Source of the DNA: Brachypodium distachyon
Lineage: Eukaryota > Streptophyta > Magnoliopsida > Poales > Poaceae
Direction of reading: 5' to 3'
Length of the DNA: 64,000 bases
Assembly: GCF_000005505.3 (NCBI RefSeq)
Contig: NC_016134.3
Coordinates: 8,724,624 to 8,788,623, forward strand
Below, one piece after another: positions 36,028 through 49,361 of this stretch (the stretch's first letter is position 1; each line of letters opens with the position of its first letter). The position numbers were made by a program, and so were the translations under genes. Under the pieces are notes generated by a model, which saw only the letters and a program-made list of their open reading frames with translations, did no database searches and had not been told where the DNA came from.

Positions 36028-39000
36028 TCACCGTGCCGATGTTTCTCCCATCACTTCCGTCTCGAGCACACCGACGGAGTCGCCGTCAGCAAATCCCGAA
36101 CCACCTGTCCCAACCGAGCTGCACCTCATGGAGCGCGACGAGGTCTCGAGCATCAAGCTCTCGCCGATCCCCTCCACGACCTCTGTCATCGTCGGCCGGT
36201 CCCGCGCCGCGTGCCGCGTGCATTGCAGAGCCAGCTCCGCCACTTTCCACACCGAGTTGATGTCGCAGTCCCCTCGTATCCTTGGGTCAGTCACATTCTC
36301 AATGTCGCCTTCGGAGAGCCTGTCCTCCACCCAGAGCGCGACAGTGGTTTTCACCGTCTCACTGATGGTGATGATTGCGGGACGGCCTGTGATGAGCACC
36401 AGCAGAACGGCGCCGAAGCTGTACACGTCACTCTTCTCGCTTAGATGCGAGGTCGCGTAGTACCTGCTCGGGGTTAACTCTTACATCAGACCTATCAGAA
36501 ATCAAATATCAAATGTTCGATATGGAGCTAGCGTCAGAGGACATTCGTACTCTGGGTCCAGGTATCCGAGGGTACCAGCAGGTTGGGTGGTGGTGTGTGT
36601 TACCGCTTCTTCACTGCTGAAAGCCCTTGTCAGCCCGAAATCTGATAACTTTGCTTCGAGATTTCTGGTAAGAAGGATGTTCCCAGTCTTCACATCTCTG
36701 TGGATCAACGGCGGGCTGCAAGATTTGTGCAGGTACTCCAGGCCTACATGCATTGCATGGCTATTTAAGTTGGAAATGCATAGATGATAGCTAGAAGATC
36801 ACGACGTAGAACATTTGAAATATAACAGGGAAATGTTTGAATATGCATATGGACAACATCGCTACATACCGCAGGCAGAGTCCTGTGCAATCTTAAGGCG
36901 CTGCATCCAACTAAGGGGTTCTTGACCTGTTAACAGAAAAAAGGATATTTAGTTGGACTGATAGGATTGCGCTGGTAGCTTCATGCAGTGCCAGACCGCA
37001 TTCAAGTATGCTTAACTTTAGAACCAACGACTTGGTGCAACCGTGCAAGAAGCCAAATTAACATTCAAGTATGCTGATAAGCAGAAGTAAAAATGCTGCT
37101 AATCTTAAGACTTTGGGCTGTTCACAGGATCAAAAGAGTGAACTATCATATTTACACGATTTTTTCCCAAGTCCATGTTTCATGGATACATGGACCCACC
37201 CACATGTTAGTGAGACACCCCCACCCCAGGGTTTTGGTTACCGGCCGGTATTTTCAGTTACCAAAACCTTTCCCCAAGTGAGATAGTGGCATATCCTGAA
37301 CTTGTGTCCATTGTTTAAGAGAAAACACAGTTGAATTTGAACGAGCTAAGATTTACTTGAGCATAAGATACTCCACAACCATGTTGAACTTAATTTCGCA
37401 TTCATGCAGCATGATGTGGGACAAAATTTACCAACCTCCGAGCCGGTCTTGTAGGTTTCCCCCATCCATGTACTCATAGACAAGGCTTAGATGTTTCTTG
37501 TCCTTGCAATAACCAATTAAGGACACCAAGTTCTTGTGATGAACCCTAGCCAGGTGCTGAGCCTGAAATATGGATATGGTGATTCATGAGCCTGCAATAT
37601 GAATATGATACGTAATACATAGCTACCAATTTTATGAAAAGAAGGACCGATATTGTATTTGTACATGTACCTCAGCCAAAAACTCTGTATCCCCTTGTGA
37701 AGATGTATCTGACCGCATCTTTACAGCAACTTGAGTTTCATTCTCCAATTTGCCAAGATAGACAAAACCGAAACCACCCTTTCCAATTACAGTGTTGAAG
37801 TTATTTGTGATGCGCTTTAGTTCCTTGTAACTGAACCTCCGGTTCTCAAAAAGATTAGCTGAAGGAGCCACATCTGGAGGCAGCATATAGGCAGAAACCA
37901 TATTAAAGCACATACAGAATGAGTGGCAAGCAAGCATGCTGAATTCCCTTATCAATTACACTGTTCAGTAAGTACTGTTAATTTACTTACCTGGTCTTTT
38001 CTTTCTTCTAGGTAAAATAACAAATACATGTACCGCCACAAACAGCAGAACCAGTGCAGCAACTACTGGAAGCACAATCTTGAGTACAAGTTTTATCTTG
38101 TTCTTTCTCCCAATCAGACTGGGAGCACAATCTCCATGTAGGTTTGGGTTATCGACCCTACAAACGGAATGCTGATAGGTGAAATATTTTAACATATTGG
38201 AAGTAAACTAGAAACACAAACACTCTCTTGAATAGTGTTGAGACCTGAGCTACTAAATTGCCTCTTTTGTCAAAATAGTCGTTCCATTCTTGTTTGATAA
38301 GAGCAGCACATCGTTGTAGCATAATAAACTTATTGTAATATTATTCAAAGAGTATGACGAACAAAAAATGTTTGAATTTAGTAACACACAAACATGTTTA
38401 CAAATGATATACATGATAACAGGAAACAGGTGCAAACCTTAGTGCCAACAACCCATTCTGAGATTTTTCTAGCAGATTACAAGGAATTGATCCACTGAGG
38501 TTGTTGCCCGACAAATCCCTGTGATAGACGAAGAAACTAAAGATCAAAATGGTTCTTTCCTATAAAGTTTGCAAAATAGAAGTCGCATTGGCAGGAACAC
38601 ATACAGAAACTTAAGTGCTGGAAGTTGACCCAGAAAATCAGGTATCGACCCTGAAAGACTGTTGTGTGATAGATCCCTGGAAATGCAAAATAACATATAC
38701 TTCATAATGAATTGTAGTTGAATAAATACCCATATTTACCAGTTAATTTTTTTGAGCTAGATATTTGATACTTGAAACTTGAGAACAAAAAGTAACGAGC
38801 TCGAGATTTAGCATGCTTACTACTACGGAGTACCTCCGTTCCTAAATACAAGATGTCCTAGCTTTGTCCTAGGTCAAACTTCTTTAAGTTTGCTTAAGTT
38901 TATAGAAAATGTAATAATATCCAAAATATCAAATAAGTAAACTATGAAGATATATATCATCACGGATTTAATAAAACTAATTAGAGTTACATATGCTGGA

Positions 39001-42000
39001 GATTTTTCTGTAAACTTGGTCAAACTTGCAAACTTGAAGAAGTTTGACTTAGTACAAACCTAGAACATCTTATATTTAACGGAGGGAGTACTCTCAAAAA
39101 GGTTGACCAATACAGTTTGATAATAAAATTGAAATTATACTTTCACAAGGTAAGGTAATGTGTTACTGAGATTTACTGGAAGAGAAAGCCCTGAGCGGGT
39201 TGATGGTCATACATGCGCAAATCTGCAAGCACTACCAATTCACAGACTATCTACTAACATAAGAATATTTCTACTCTGTGCAAGTCTGAAATGGTGGTAC
39301 TCATGTACGTACAAGTGCTGGAGCAATAATATCTGACCAAAGGAAGCATCGATTTCACCGACCAAACCGCTGGATGACATGATTCTGCAAGGAAAACAAA
39401 AGAATCATCATACATAAGTTTTATGTGTAACTTCACTAGTTTCTGGTGTAACTCAACAACAAAAAAAGACAGCCGTCACAGCACAAACATAGAGCAATTC
39501 TGTTCGTTCAAAACTCACAAGCCTGTTATTCTCGGAGCACTGCTGGGAGTATAACTACAGTTCAAGCCATCCCATGCAAGAGATCTAGGGACACATGGAT
39601 CACCCACCCAATTTCTCTTCACAGAATAGTTCGTCTGGATGGTCATCATGGTCCAGGCTGAAGATACCAAACATAAGTGAAGTATGCACACAGGTTTAGT
39701 CAAACACTTAACAAGATGAACAAACAGTCTACACAATTTGACGTTCAGTTCATCCATTCTGAAACTAGATCCAGCAGAACACTATAAATATGACCAGTTA
39801 AACTTATCCATTAAGGTCTACTAATTGATTTTAGTTCTACTAGTAAGAATACAATGAATGTTTAGTTGTGAAACAAAATGTTTATGCCATTAGTCAATAA
39901 AAATGCATGTTCAGGTAAGAAAGTTAGCTTGCATTTTGATATGAGCCTTGTCAGCATTATCATGAAAACTAAACCTGTCTGACTAACCTATTTGCCAAAC
40001 ACAGTGGCCATCAATGACATCGGCAAATGCCTGAAACATTAATGCCATACATTAAAATTAAGTGCCGAATTAGCTTTTTGCTTAGTTGACCAAGTTAGAC
40101 AACCTAATAGCATACAAGAACGGTGTATTAGAAAGAGCTTCTGAAAGTTCTAGGGTATACCATCTACAGAGTCAGTGGCAGATTCATTTACTGGCCGCAC
40201 CATGAATATCTCCATCGCGCTGATCAAAGGATGAAGTACTGAGTTTGATGTTGCCACGAGGGAGATGCTATGCTCACTCGAGCCTCGCACAATCTCTGAT
40301 AGAACAGTAGTCAGCAAGAACTTTGGGCTGAATGCAGAGGCTAATTGGTTATTATCCACAGAGACGTCAAATTGCCTTAAATTTTGGCCCTCATCCAACT
40401 CAGCAAAGTAGAGTACAAGAATGTATGTGGGGTTGACACCGACACTCATGGATGAATCCGAACTCCAAGATAGGTCCATCGTTGAGGCGTTCAATGGAGT
40501 GGATGCACTACGCATCACAGCAGATGGTGCATCGTAGGTGTCATTAGGGGGGTTCTGGATTTCCCCGTTGGATTTGTTGGGCAAGTCTGTCCAACTGGCT
40601 ATGTCTTCATACCTCTGCCAAATACGGTCATAGGGATCATCCGGGAACCTTTAATTGAACAGAACATTGAGTAGGCTTAACTTAAGATAATGCGAGAGCT
40701 ACAGAAACATTACATAATGAATAAATAAATCCTGTTCAGCTCACCTGATGTGCTGGTAGTTTGTTCCAAAGTGGTAACGATTGGGCCCAAAACCAACCGT
40801 GTCGCGGAAAAAGCTGAGCAAAACCAGGGACTGTGTCACATTGGCCTCCGGGTAAAGATTCGCCGTAAGTGTTCTCAAATCAAGTGCTGAGATGAAAGGA
40901 GTTCCCGATCCTGTGTTCACCAAACAAATCTGCAGGAAGTCGGCAGGGGACACAGCGATGATCTCAAACAGATACGCTGTACTGGAACTGACAATGGTCA
41001 CCGTCGTCCAATAGTTAACCCCAAAATAGAGATCAAAGGTAGGAAGCCTGTTCAGTTTGTCATAGTCGCCATAGCCAAATGCAGCCCTGACAAGGTACTT
41101 GCCACCCGGTGTTAGGGACCGGAACGTGTAGCAGTTGCGTGGTCCGCTGGGGAAGTAGCGAAGGTTATAGTACCGAACTGCAAGGTCCGGCTGCAAATTC
41201 GCTGGGTCAACGATGTGGACCAGCCCTGCTTCAATGAAACCGTCATCGCTTGCATATGTTAAACCTGTCCTGGAATCTACGTACTCCTTGCTTGCGGTAT
41301 ATCCACAGTCGATGCTTATGAAACCTGCAAAAAGAACATGGACAGAATATGAACAAGGGCACGGATGTTAGGGCCTGAACTGTAGCCTCACCGCATCTAG
41401 TCCAACGCAAGCAACAACGATCATGGGCTTGCCACAAGTGCAAGCTTCCAAACATGCCTGAAACAGTTACCCGATATGATTTTTACTTCTGAACTGAATC
41501 AATGACCCATTTTTACAGGGAGTATGGAGCTGTTTGCTTGGTGCCTGGGAGGTCATCTAGCTAGCCTGATCTGAGAATCTACCCCGTAGATAGCCGGAGC
41601 TCAGGCCTCCAAAATCAGACGCCTGACTCAGGCTGGCCAACCAAAGCACGGTCATAAATCAAAACTGCGCAGACTAGTCACAATCGGTAGCTATCTTATG
41701 CACTCAGGCTCAGGCTCCAACAAAACAAGAAACATCAGGCAAGCCTGGCCAGGCATAGAACTACAGATTCATGGGTTCCTCTCAGGCAAGTAATTTTCTC
41801 AGGCATATCTGTCAGATCACCAACCAAACAGCCCCTATATCCCAAAGTTCATGTGTCTTTGAAAAAATCCCTCAAGTTGGTGATCCTTTAATAAAATCCA
41901 ACTGATTTTCTTATAAGCACAACCCCCCCTCAAATGCTCTGTAAAGACTGCATTTTATTTGCGCCTGAAATTGACTCCAAAATGCAGTCTCCACATTGTG

Positions 42001-42828
42001 TGCAAGAAGAATCACTGTTACATTTTCTTTACGCCGGAAATCAATCGATGTTGACCGAATCACTGATCTGTATCAATCAAACGAAAAGAGGCCAGAATCC
42101 GGGGGGAGAACCTAGGCCGGAATCGCAGGAGCCTACTGAGAGGAGAGGGGACGGACCATTGCGAGGAAGTGTGGGGCCTCCCTGCGCGCCCGGGTCGCTG
42201 GCGCGGGCGGACGGAGACCATCGAGGTCCGGCAGCGGCGCATCTCTTCACCGACGGAGGTGGGGAATCCGGTGGAGCGAAGAAGAACCGCCGCCGCCCGC
42301 CGGCGAGTTTGGGGGGAGTGCTTTGTTTCTGATGATGCTTTGAGATTCGCGACATGTAGTGATAGTAGTCCACGTCATGGCTCTATCTTTTTCCGGCCTT
42401 TTATATTTTTTCCCTTTACCATTTCAATAATCTAAATCACAAATAAATAAAAACCACACTAGAAGGGAATTTGTTTCAGAACATTAAATTATATAATTAA
42501 AATTTTCAAATTCTTTTCCAGAACGTTCGCTTGTCCAGCATGGGTATATTTTAGCAGAAATTTGGACCACTTTCGAATCACATCACTTTTTTATAATCCT
42601 CCTATTTCTTTGATTTTCCCTTGTTTTTTGCTAAGGAAGAAACCTAGGAAATACCATTGACTCATAAGAACACGGTTAAGTACTGATGCAAAAGCAAAAT
42701 CAACAGAGAAGTTAAGAGATGTGTTAATTACCATGGTTGTCTGGCTGACCATGGATGCTAATGAAGCTTAAAGCCATAACCACCAGCACCAACATAACCA
42801 TCCAACAACCTGGCCATTGTGATGGCAT
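36028..42828 (-). CDS. Malectin-like LRR receptor kinase copy D, intact (903 aa)
   Basis: Thirteen exons: 42732-42828, 40745-41324, 40161-40648, 39519-39657, 39313-39384, 38605-38676, 38438-38518, 37991-38157, 37671-37873, 37436-37562, 36870-36926, 36551-36743 and 36028-36463. All phases agree and all introns have GT-AG borders. Layout: signal peptide ([17 protein letters not shown], residues 10-27), malectin-like region (30-385, with GFISIDCGY), WNGDPC-like block WVGDPCVP, three LRRs (435-509, exons of 72, 72 and 81 nt), transmembrane helix (about 533-556), and kinase (about 590-860) with [26 protein letters not shown] and DFG. This is the LRR-I subfamily (Arabidopsis IOS1/FRK1/MEE39 relatives), plasma-membrane kinases acting in defence and stress sensing. 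It is an RD kinase and probably active. Start chosen at MPSQW, shared with copy C; no upstream in-frame ATG is homologous. Confidence 0.9.
38833..39088. mobile_element. Stowaway-like MITE in a copy D LRR intron
   Basis: 256 bp with ends cctccgttcctaaatacaag and atatttaacggagggag, TA at 38831-38832 and 39089-39090, and the tttgactta/agttt inner motifs usual in this family. It lies in the intron between the first two LRR exons and does not disturb splice sites. Confidence 0.75.
41526..41835. mobile_element. MITE in intron 1 of copy D
   Basis: Ends ggagctgtttgcttggtg and caccaaccaaacagcccc are inverted repeats; tat flanks both sides (41523-41525 and 41836-41838). About 310 bp with repeated caggc motifs inside. 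Superfamily uncertain (PIF/Harbinger- or hAT-like). Confidence 0.6.
42080..42360 (-). promoter_or_regulatory. GC-rich island in intron 1, shared by copies B, C and D
   Basis: A GC-rich block in intron 1 of copy D has counterparts at about 14560-14830 (copy B) and 33609-33710 (copy C), including ttgctttgtttctgatg-like and ctttgagattcg motifs. Conservation inside an intron suggests a leader exon or internal promoter, but no start codon with coding potential is seen. Confidence 0.3.
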
Positions 42829-43099
42829 ATCAGAAAGATGATAATATTTTCTGCCCCTTGCATATCCATGAAGGGCCTCACTGTTTAATTTATGCCAAGA
42901 GAGCAAGACTACAGGACATGAAATAAGACTGAGTTTCCAATATGTGGAGTGGCTAAAGAAATTTAAATATTGCAAGAGAAAAGACCTGACCATTTCAGCG
43001 TCGCGTAATAAAAACAAGAAACAGAAACCACAAGTGTCATCGTGATCGTCTCCATCAGACAAGCAGCCAAGGAACAACTAGATAGCTAGCCCTACTCCT

Positions 43100-45900
43100 G
43101 GTAAATAAATTAATACTCCAACAGAGGCAAATGAGAGTATATCCTCCCTTCTGTTTAACCAAATCCCTGCTTTATTTACAGCTAACAATGACTGGCCACA
43201 TGTAGAAATCATGGCCACAACAAGGTGATTGATCATCTTTCTCGCTAATGGCCGATTACGTCAACGATAAGTGGATGACACCCACTAAGCCCTATGGCAT
43301 GACAGGTGCCCCCTCCCCCTGCATGCAGTCCCATCAATCCATAATCTCACCATCACAGGCTTAAAGCATATATCCTTAATTTTCCATCACCCAGTGGATG
43401 CTGCTTTTGCTCACCACCTTTAGCTGGCTGGCCTCCAAGAGCTCCCCCACTTACCCTTTGAGAGGAGAGAGAACAAATCATCCAAGAGAAATTGGGTGGT
43501 TTTAATCAGAAAAAACGATGAAATGCCCCGTCTTAGTTTTATTTTGTTCTATCTGCATCCCCAGTCATTGTCGCTGTTGTCACCGGGATCACCTGCAAAA
43601 ATCCAGGATAATGAGAGTGGAAATTCAATGTTCCGTATCACTCACCAAGCGGGCAAGGCATCTACATCATAACCAGGATTAGAGCACTATAAGTAAGAAG
43701 CCAAGGTTAATATCTCTTCTACCATTTCCCATATAATCAATCTGGATGTGAAAACTTACATTGCTTGTCAACTTGATCCTTTGGAAGAACTGAATGGTCT
43801 ATAAACTTATGGCGGTCTACATCACCATATGAGGATGCATGATTATCTGATTATCTCCAGGGCAGTTGATGACTCAAGATAACTGGGGAGCTTATTATGT
43901 GCACCACAAGAAATGAAAAAAGAAAAGAAACATAAACTAAATTTGCTCATGCAAAAGCACGAATGTCCTAATCTGATGCCATTTCACCATCTTATCCACC
44001 AAAGGCAACTACCAAATGCAATGGAACACCTGCCACGCTCAGGTTGATCACCTTTCCTGATACTGGTTTTGAAAAGCTAGTGATTGATATAGTTGTTTCT
44101 GATTTATCTTCTGGCCCAGACACTCTCATATTTCCTAATTAATTCCATCATCCTGGAAGAATCCACAAGGCAAGAGTCATGGGCTATGCAATCAGTATTT
44201 CCATTTCACCAATTATTTTCTCAGGTAACAGTAAAATTCAACTTTTTGTTAGACTGCAGTAGCACAATGTATGATGGAAAGTTGGAAAGTATGCATCATT
44301 TTTTGCAATATAAAGGTGATCTTCTGGGTACTAGCAAAAAGGAGTTAGAAAAAAAAGGAGACAAGAAACACTTAGCGAGTCCAAGCCTCTAGTTTCAGGA
44401 AATTCTTCAGCTTTCTTCCCTGAGGCCAAGGAGCATCATGCCAAAGGATTTATGAGGTGCACATATCTGAGAAAAGGACTTGACATGGGTGATGCATTTG
44501 ATGGACACGAGAACAGGAACTTAATTGTCACCACACTGATGATGACTGATCAGTGTCCTAAAGACAGTGCATTGTTCCTGCCCAAGCCATGCAAGCTATA
44601 GCAAGCAAAGATAGCTCAGATACAAAACCTGATTGCAGTTGTATGGGGAGCCTTAAAGTAAGATGCCAGGATAAAAAAGGTGGTGAGTGGCCACAAAGTG
44701 GGCTGCAAGATTGCAGGTTGGTGGCCTCCACATCAGTGCTGCTTCCTTGCCTCCCTGGCTTGCTCTTGGTCATGGAGAAATTGTATTTATCATTTTGTGC
44801 TGAGGGAACCTCCAGAAAACGAAAAGCAACTAATTCCATGGCGATGGAGAAGTTAGGCCATGAGATAAAATACTCCTCAAGACCCTGCTGTCCACGTTCC
44901 GTCTGTCTTTTTACAACTTCCGTCTCCATGAAGGCATAAACGGTATCAAAATTTCAGTAAATGAGTAATATTAATGAGATTCAGCATTTAGTAACATGTC
45001 ATTCAATTATAAATCAACAAGGGTGTCAGAAACAGAAAAATAGTGGAACTATTGCTTCTGAAGGAAAACAGCATAAGTATAACATATAATCACAACACAA
45101 TACATCCAAGTAGTCAGTATAGATGCACAAAAGCTTTGCTTCGATGAGGCTCAACTAACTGATAAGATGAGTGTCAGAATGTGCATAGGCACATCTGTAT
45201 TGCAGGTGTGTATATGTCTGCAGATATTTTGCTTTGCTTAGTATAATAACTGATAAGAAAGGAGGGATAAAGTCCTCTGTCCCAACAATAATGGCTGACA
45301 GAAAGGAAAAATGCTTTTCACATCCAGGAGAAATAAAATACGTAAGGATCAAGAGAAAGATTACACATTCGGTCCGTGAGTCGATGAATGCTTGTCCCCA
45401 GCAAACAAATAGTGACACCCATGGATTTAGCACAAAAAGATTCTCGATGGACAAGCATCATGGCTTATCTGGTAACAAAATGCACCCTTTTATAGATTGC
45501 TTCCTTTCGTTTGCGTTTCAGTTAAAAGAAAAATTGTGAGTGTTTGCCTTCACTTCAGAAGTGAATCCTGCCATTCCATGAGACAAATGATGCGCACAAA
45601 GCAGTTCATCAAAAGAAAAAATCATGAATTTATCTACCTATTGAGTAAAAAATGAATGGCATGTTACTTAATTAGAAGCAGGGAGTCAACTCGCAGAGTA
45701 AACAAACGAGAAGTCAGAAATACATATGTTCTGATCAAGTATAAGTAAGATTGACCTGACCATTCCCTTCTATAATTTGAAACACAAAGCAAGAGCAAAG
45801 GGAAGCCAATTTTAGTCTGAGCACAGCTTTAATGATGAAAAATAGGATCTTTAAGATTCTCTAAACCATACCCACTACGTCACATGACCCCGCAAGAGCC
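43100..45900. other. Intergenic, no gene seen
   Basis: From the 5' side of copy D to the MYB promoter I find no domain, RNA gene or clear transposon. The block just upstream of the copy D start ATG (42830-43080) resembles the 5' flank of copy C and is the likely core promoter region. A few open frames of about 100-120 codons occur at 44558-44939 on both strands, without any recognisable feature. Confidence 0.5.
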
Positions 45901-45913
45901 TCCTTGTCCTGCC

Positions 45914-45920
45914 TATAAAA
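45914..45920 (+). promoter_or_regulatory. TATA box of the MYB gene
   Basis: TATAAAA lies about 195 nt before the MYB start codon. With a start site about 30 nt downstream (near 45945), the leader holds no ATG before 46112, supporting that start. Confidence 0.6.
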
Positions 45921-46111
45921 TGAGAAGCCAGAACCACCAAACCAGTGCACAGCTAAGAAAAACAAAGTACCTAATAAGCAACCTTCTTCCCATCAGGCTG
46001 GAGTTCATCAAGGATCTGAACCTGAAACTGGAGCCTACGAGTACGCAGAGGAGGGAGAGCAACAAGGCTGGCTCCCAGCCCATCCAAGGCCGAAGCGAGC
46101 AACGCTAGAGG

Positions 46112-47047
46112 ATGGTGACAGTGCGGGATGAGATGCGCAAGGGGCCATGGACAGAGCAGGAGGACCTGCAACTGGTACGCACTGTCCGCCTGTTCGGTGA
46201 TCGCCGTTGGGATTTCGTTGCCAAAGTCTCAGGTTTGAGGGGTGGGAGACCTGCAAATTAGGTAGCCAATTTTGCAAGCCCTTGGCACAAAGATGCAAAC
46301 AGCATGCAGTCTCATTTTTCTCTAACCAGTTCTGTCTTCATATGTCACCTTATCTATGGTCGTGTAGGCCTTAACAGGACAGGCAAAAGCTGCCGCCTTC
46401 GGTGGGTCAACTATCTCCACCCTGGCCTCAAGCATGGGCGCATGTCGCCACAAGAGGAACATCTTATTATTGAGCTCCATGCTCGATGGGGTAACAGGTT
46501 TGATATCTCCAAAACAAGACTATGATGAAGACTGTCTTCTCAGCTATTAGAAGTGAAACTTGCTAATCATCTATCTCTTTATAGGTGGTCTAGGATAGCA
46601 GGGAGGCTGCCAGGGCGCACGGACAATGAGATCAAGAACTACTGGAGGACACACATGAGGAAGAAAGCACAAGAGAGGACGACAGACATGTCCCCGTCGT
46701 CCTCCTGCTCATCGTTTACGTACCAATCTGGACTCATTCAGATTGCACCAATCACTGGCAAGGAGGAAGGCAGCGCTAGTAATGGCAGTACCTCCATCTC
46801 AAGTGTGCTTAAGAGCAATCAGAGTGTCATGGATGGATATTCCATGGATCAGATATGGAGGGAGATTGAGGCACCTGCGATGCTGCCCATTGATGATAAA
46901 GCATGCGGTAATCTTGCATGTCCTCTGCTGCCATCTCCTGTGGGAGACTGCTACTACTCTGAGGTAGTGTGGAAGATGGACGATTACGATACCAAGATTT
47001 TGGCTCCAGAAATTGGTTATGTTACAGGAGGAGGCTCCTGCTATTGA
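46112..47047 (+). CDS. R2R3-MYB transcription factor, MYB48/MYB59 type
   Basis: Three exons, 46112-46232, 46368-46497 and 46585-47047, join in phase to 237 residues. R2 (about 9-60) is [20 protein letters not shown]...[20 protein letters not shown] and [10 protein letters not shown]3 (62-112) is [20 protein letters not shown]...[20 protein letters not shown] and [12 protein letters not shown]. The tryptophan spacing is canonical, with Met replacing the first Trp of R3. The block [20 protein letters not shown] and total length match Arabidopsis MYB48/MYB59 and their rice homologue, nuclear regulators of growth and stress responses. The first two introns sit at the positions known to be alternatively spliced in that subgroup. 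The C-terminus is acidic (WKMDDYD). The gene appears intact and stands alone. Confidence 0.9.
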
Positions 47048-48172
47048 AAGCTGAAGCCAGAAGGGTGGAGGTCAGATTACTAAGATACATACATATGCTT
47101 AACAGAATTACCAGTACCTATGTATATGCTTGCCAGAATTGCCAGTAACTATGTTTGCAATAGTTTGGATCTCAATATTTACATGTGTACTGTAACATTA
47201 CAGATTTTCAGGTGTGCTCATGATGTGTGTGCCTATCTAGCGTGTAAAATAGGTTGCCCTTGATAGTATACAAGGGCAATTTATATGCATCATGATACAG
47301 CGTCAGTCTGCAGTAATAAATTTTGGTAAAGCTATTGGTTTGACATAAATGTACATTGTACACCATTACGTATATGAATATAATATTCCACCTACGTGGT
47401 TCTCATTGTGGAGCTACAAGACCCTGTGACTAGAACATCAATTCTGAAGCTAAAAACAGGGCCACCAGGCTGATGATATCTCAAGGAGCGAAAAAGAAGG
47501 GGGAATGGACTATTCAACCAAAGGCGAAAGAATCGTAAGCGTCCATGATAATGTCTATCATGCTCTCATTTCCTCACTCAAATTTGTTGAGTTTGCGACA
47601 CCTAGCACTCGATACAAGAAGTATTCCTCCAAAGATACAAGCCATGGAAACAATAAGTTCAATATACAGTATATATTACAAAAGAATGCAGAAGTGATTC
47701 AGATAAAGCGGATATGTTAAAATAAAAGCAGGGGTTGAAAGAGTAACAACCTATTTATGCTTAGACTCAAATCCAGGAAAGATGTTAATACAAGCATGAA
47801 CCTTGTCTATAACTATGTTCTCAAACAGGTCAGAAACAATGCCAACAAGGAACCCCTCCGATTCCTTTCACGGGACATTTCAGACTCCTCTACAGCTATC
47901 GATATGTATGACCTGAGTGGAACTAACAGGCTTATTCCAGAGTGAGTGGTCTATCATTTAATCTCTCAAATCAGGCTCGACGACAGAAATTTCATAAGAA
48001 CGGTACATCCTGCTGGACACATAAGGTTAGCAGCAACTTGCAGATCAGCAGCCACTTGATGAAAAAAGTAGATTCAGCACTACAAGGTAAATGAAAGGTG
48101 GATGTGAGTGGTCCGCACCTCGGAGTCTCGTATCCATCAGCCATGCTGAGAAAGTGAAACAGATCCTGCAAC
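47048..48172. other. MYB 3' flank, no further gene
   Basis: Contains the MYB 3' UTR with aataaa-like signals near 47313-47320. No supported coding region follows; a few frames below 72 codons lack features. Confidence 0.45.
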
Positions 48173-48175
48173 TAA

Positions 48176-48537
48176 CGTTGCGTTTGGTTGCTGGAAGATA
48201 GTGGAATGTAATGGAACCATTTCAGATTTTGATGTGATTCCAGTGTTTGGTTGTTGAAATATACAAAACTAGAATGGAACCAAGTGGTTCCTGAGAAGGG
48301 AATATACCTTCAATATCCGGAACTTGTGTGCAGAATTTGGAGGTTACTTCACCAAGCAGGTGAGTACATCATTGGATCACATTTCATCTCTCAAACCAAA
48401 CCCATAATGAAACCATTCCATTCCACTTTATTCCACCTCAACCAAACAACAGACTAGAACCATGCCATCACATTCCATTCTTGTTGGAATAGAATGGTTC
48501 CATTCCATTCCACCTCACTCTGCAACCAAACACAACC
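48176..48537. mobile_element. Tourist-type (PIF/Harbinger) MITE
   Basis: 362 bp with ends cgttgcgtttggttgctgga and tgcaaccaaacacaacc, flanked by TAA at 48173-48175 and 48538-48540. Trinucleotide TAA/TTA duplication is the Harbinger hallmark. The interior carries repeated ccattccattcca motifs. Confidence 0.8.
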
Positions 48538-48540
48538 TAA

Positions 48541-49273
48541 TAGTACGAACTTGAGGAGGAAAGCTTAGAACCCATTTAATCGCACAGAAAGCCATCAGAG
48601 AAGCAAAGTTGGTTCCGGATCCACATCCACTGTACTTGGGTTCAGTTACCAAGAGCGCGATGCAAAAGCAGCGCCAAAATGTGTGCAGCAGTACGGCTGT
48701 ATCCGAATGAGAGAGAAGGGGGGATCGCGGATCCTCTCACCTGGCCGTCGATCTGCGCCGTCGCCGGGGCCGAAGCAAATCGCCCCTAACCCCTCTCCCT
48801 CTCGTCGCCGGCGCCGACAAGGACGGAGGTGGGTCTGAGAATATGGCATTTGGATGGGGTTTTTTTTTGAGAATATTTGGATGGTTGTTGTGCCGGGCAT
48901 TTGGCCCATGGGCTGGACTGCTCCTTCAGCCGGCCCTTTCTTCCTTCACCCGGCGACAGTGCGTCCTGCTCCCTCCCTGCTTTTCAGCTTAATATCACGC
49001 ACGTATTAAAAATCTCAAATTTCCAGTTTGTAACCCTTCAAGGATTGTGCAGCTGCTGCTGAGCGTGCTGGCCAGAATAAGGCCAAAGGGGCACACTCCC
49101 TCGTTATAGATTGACCTTGTGGCTAATTTGGCGACTACGAGACAATTGCATTTTCGGTAACGCCTGGCCTTGTACTTATTTTCAAGGGCTTGACAAATTT
49201 TTTTTGTAAAATAATTAAAAAATCGTAAGTTAAGCAAATACCGAGTGCTTCAATGTTGTTACTAAGTTATTTA
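48541..49273. other. GC-rich patch and spacer, no gene
   Basis: A GC-rich block (48690-48830) on the minus strand ends in a donor-like CCAG/GTGAGAGG near 48740, reminiscent of a leader exon, but nothing codes nearby. The rest is unremarkable. Confidence 0.35.
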
Positions 49274-49361
49274 CTCCCTCCAATCCATAACAAGTGTTGG
49301 GGATTTATTAGTACAAAGTTAGTACACTAAGTCTCCAACATTTATTATAGATCCGAAGAAG
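49274..49361. mobile_element. Stowaway MITE
   Basis: 88 bp, ctccctccaatccataacaa to atagatccgaagaag, TA at 49272-49273 and 49362-49363. It shares the central gtgttggggatttagtac-like core with the element at 92-173. Confidence 0.75.

Noticed and set aside
42833..43077. N-terminal extension of receptor kinase copy D from an upstream in-frame ATG
   Set aside because: The extension has no similarity to copy C and would hide the signal peptide; start at 42828 (MPSQW) is shared between copies.
45884..46108. A 74-codon upstream frame ending 3 nt before the MYB start codon, possibly a regulatory uORF
   Set aside because: Its ATG lies upstream of the TATA box at 45914-45920, so a normal transcript would not include it; no ATG occurs between the expected start site and the MYB ATG.
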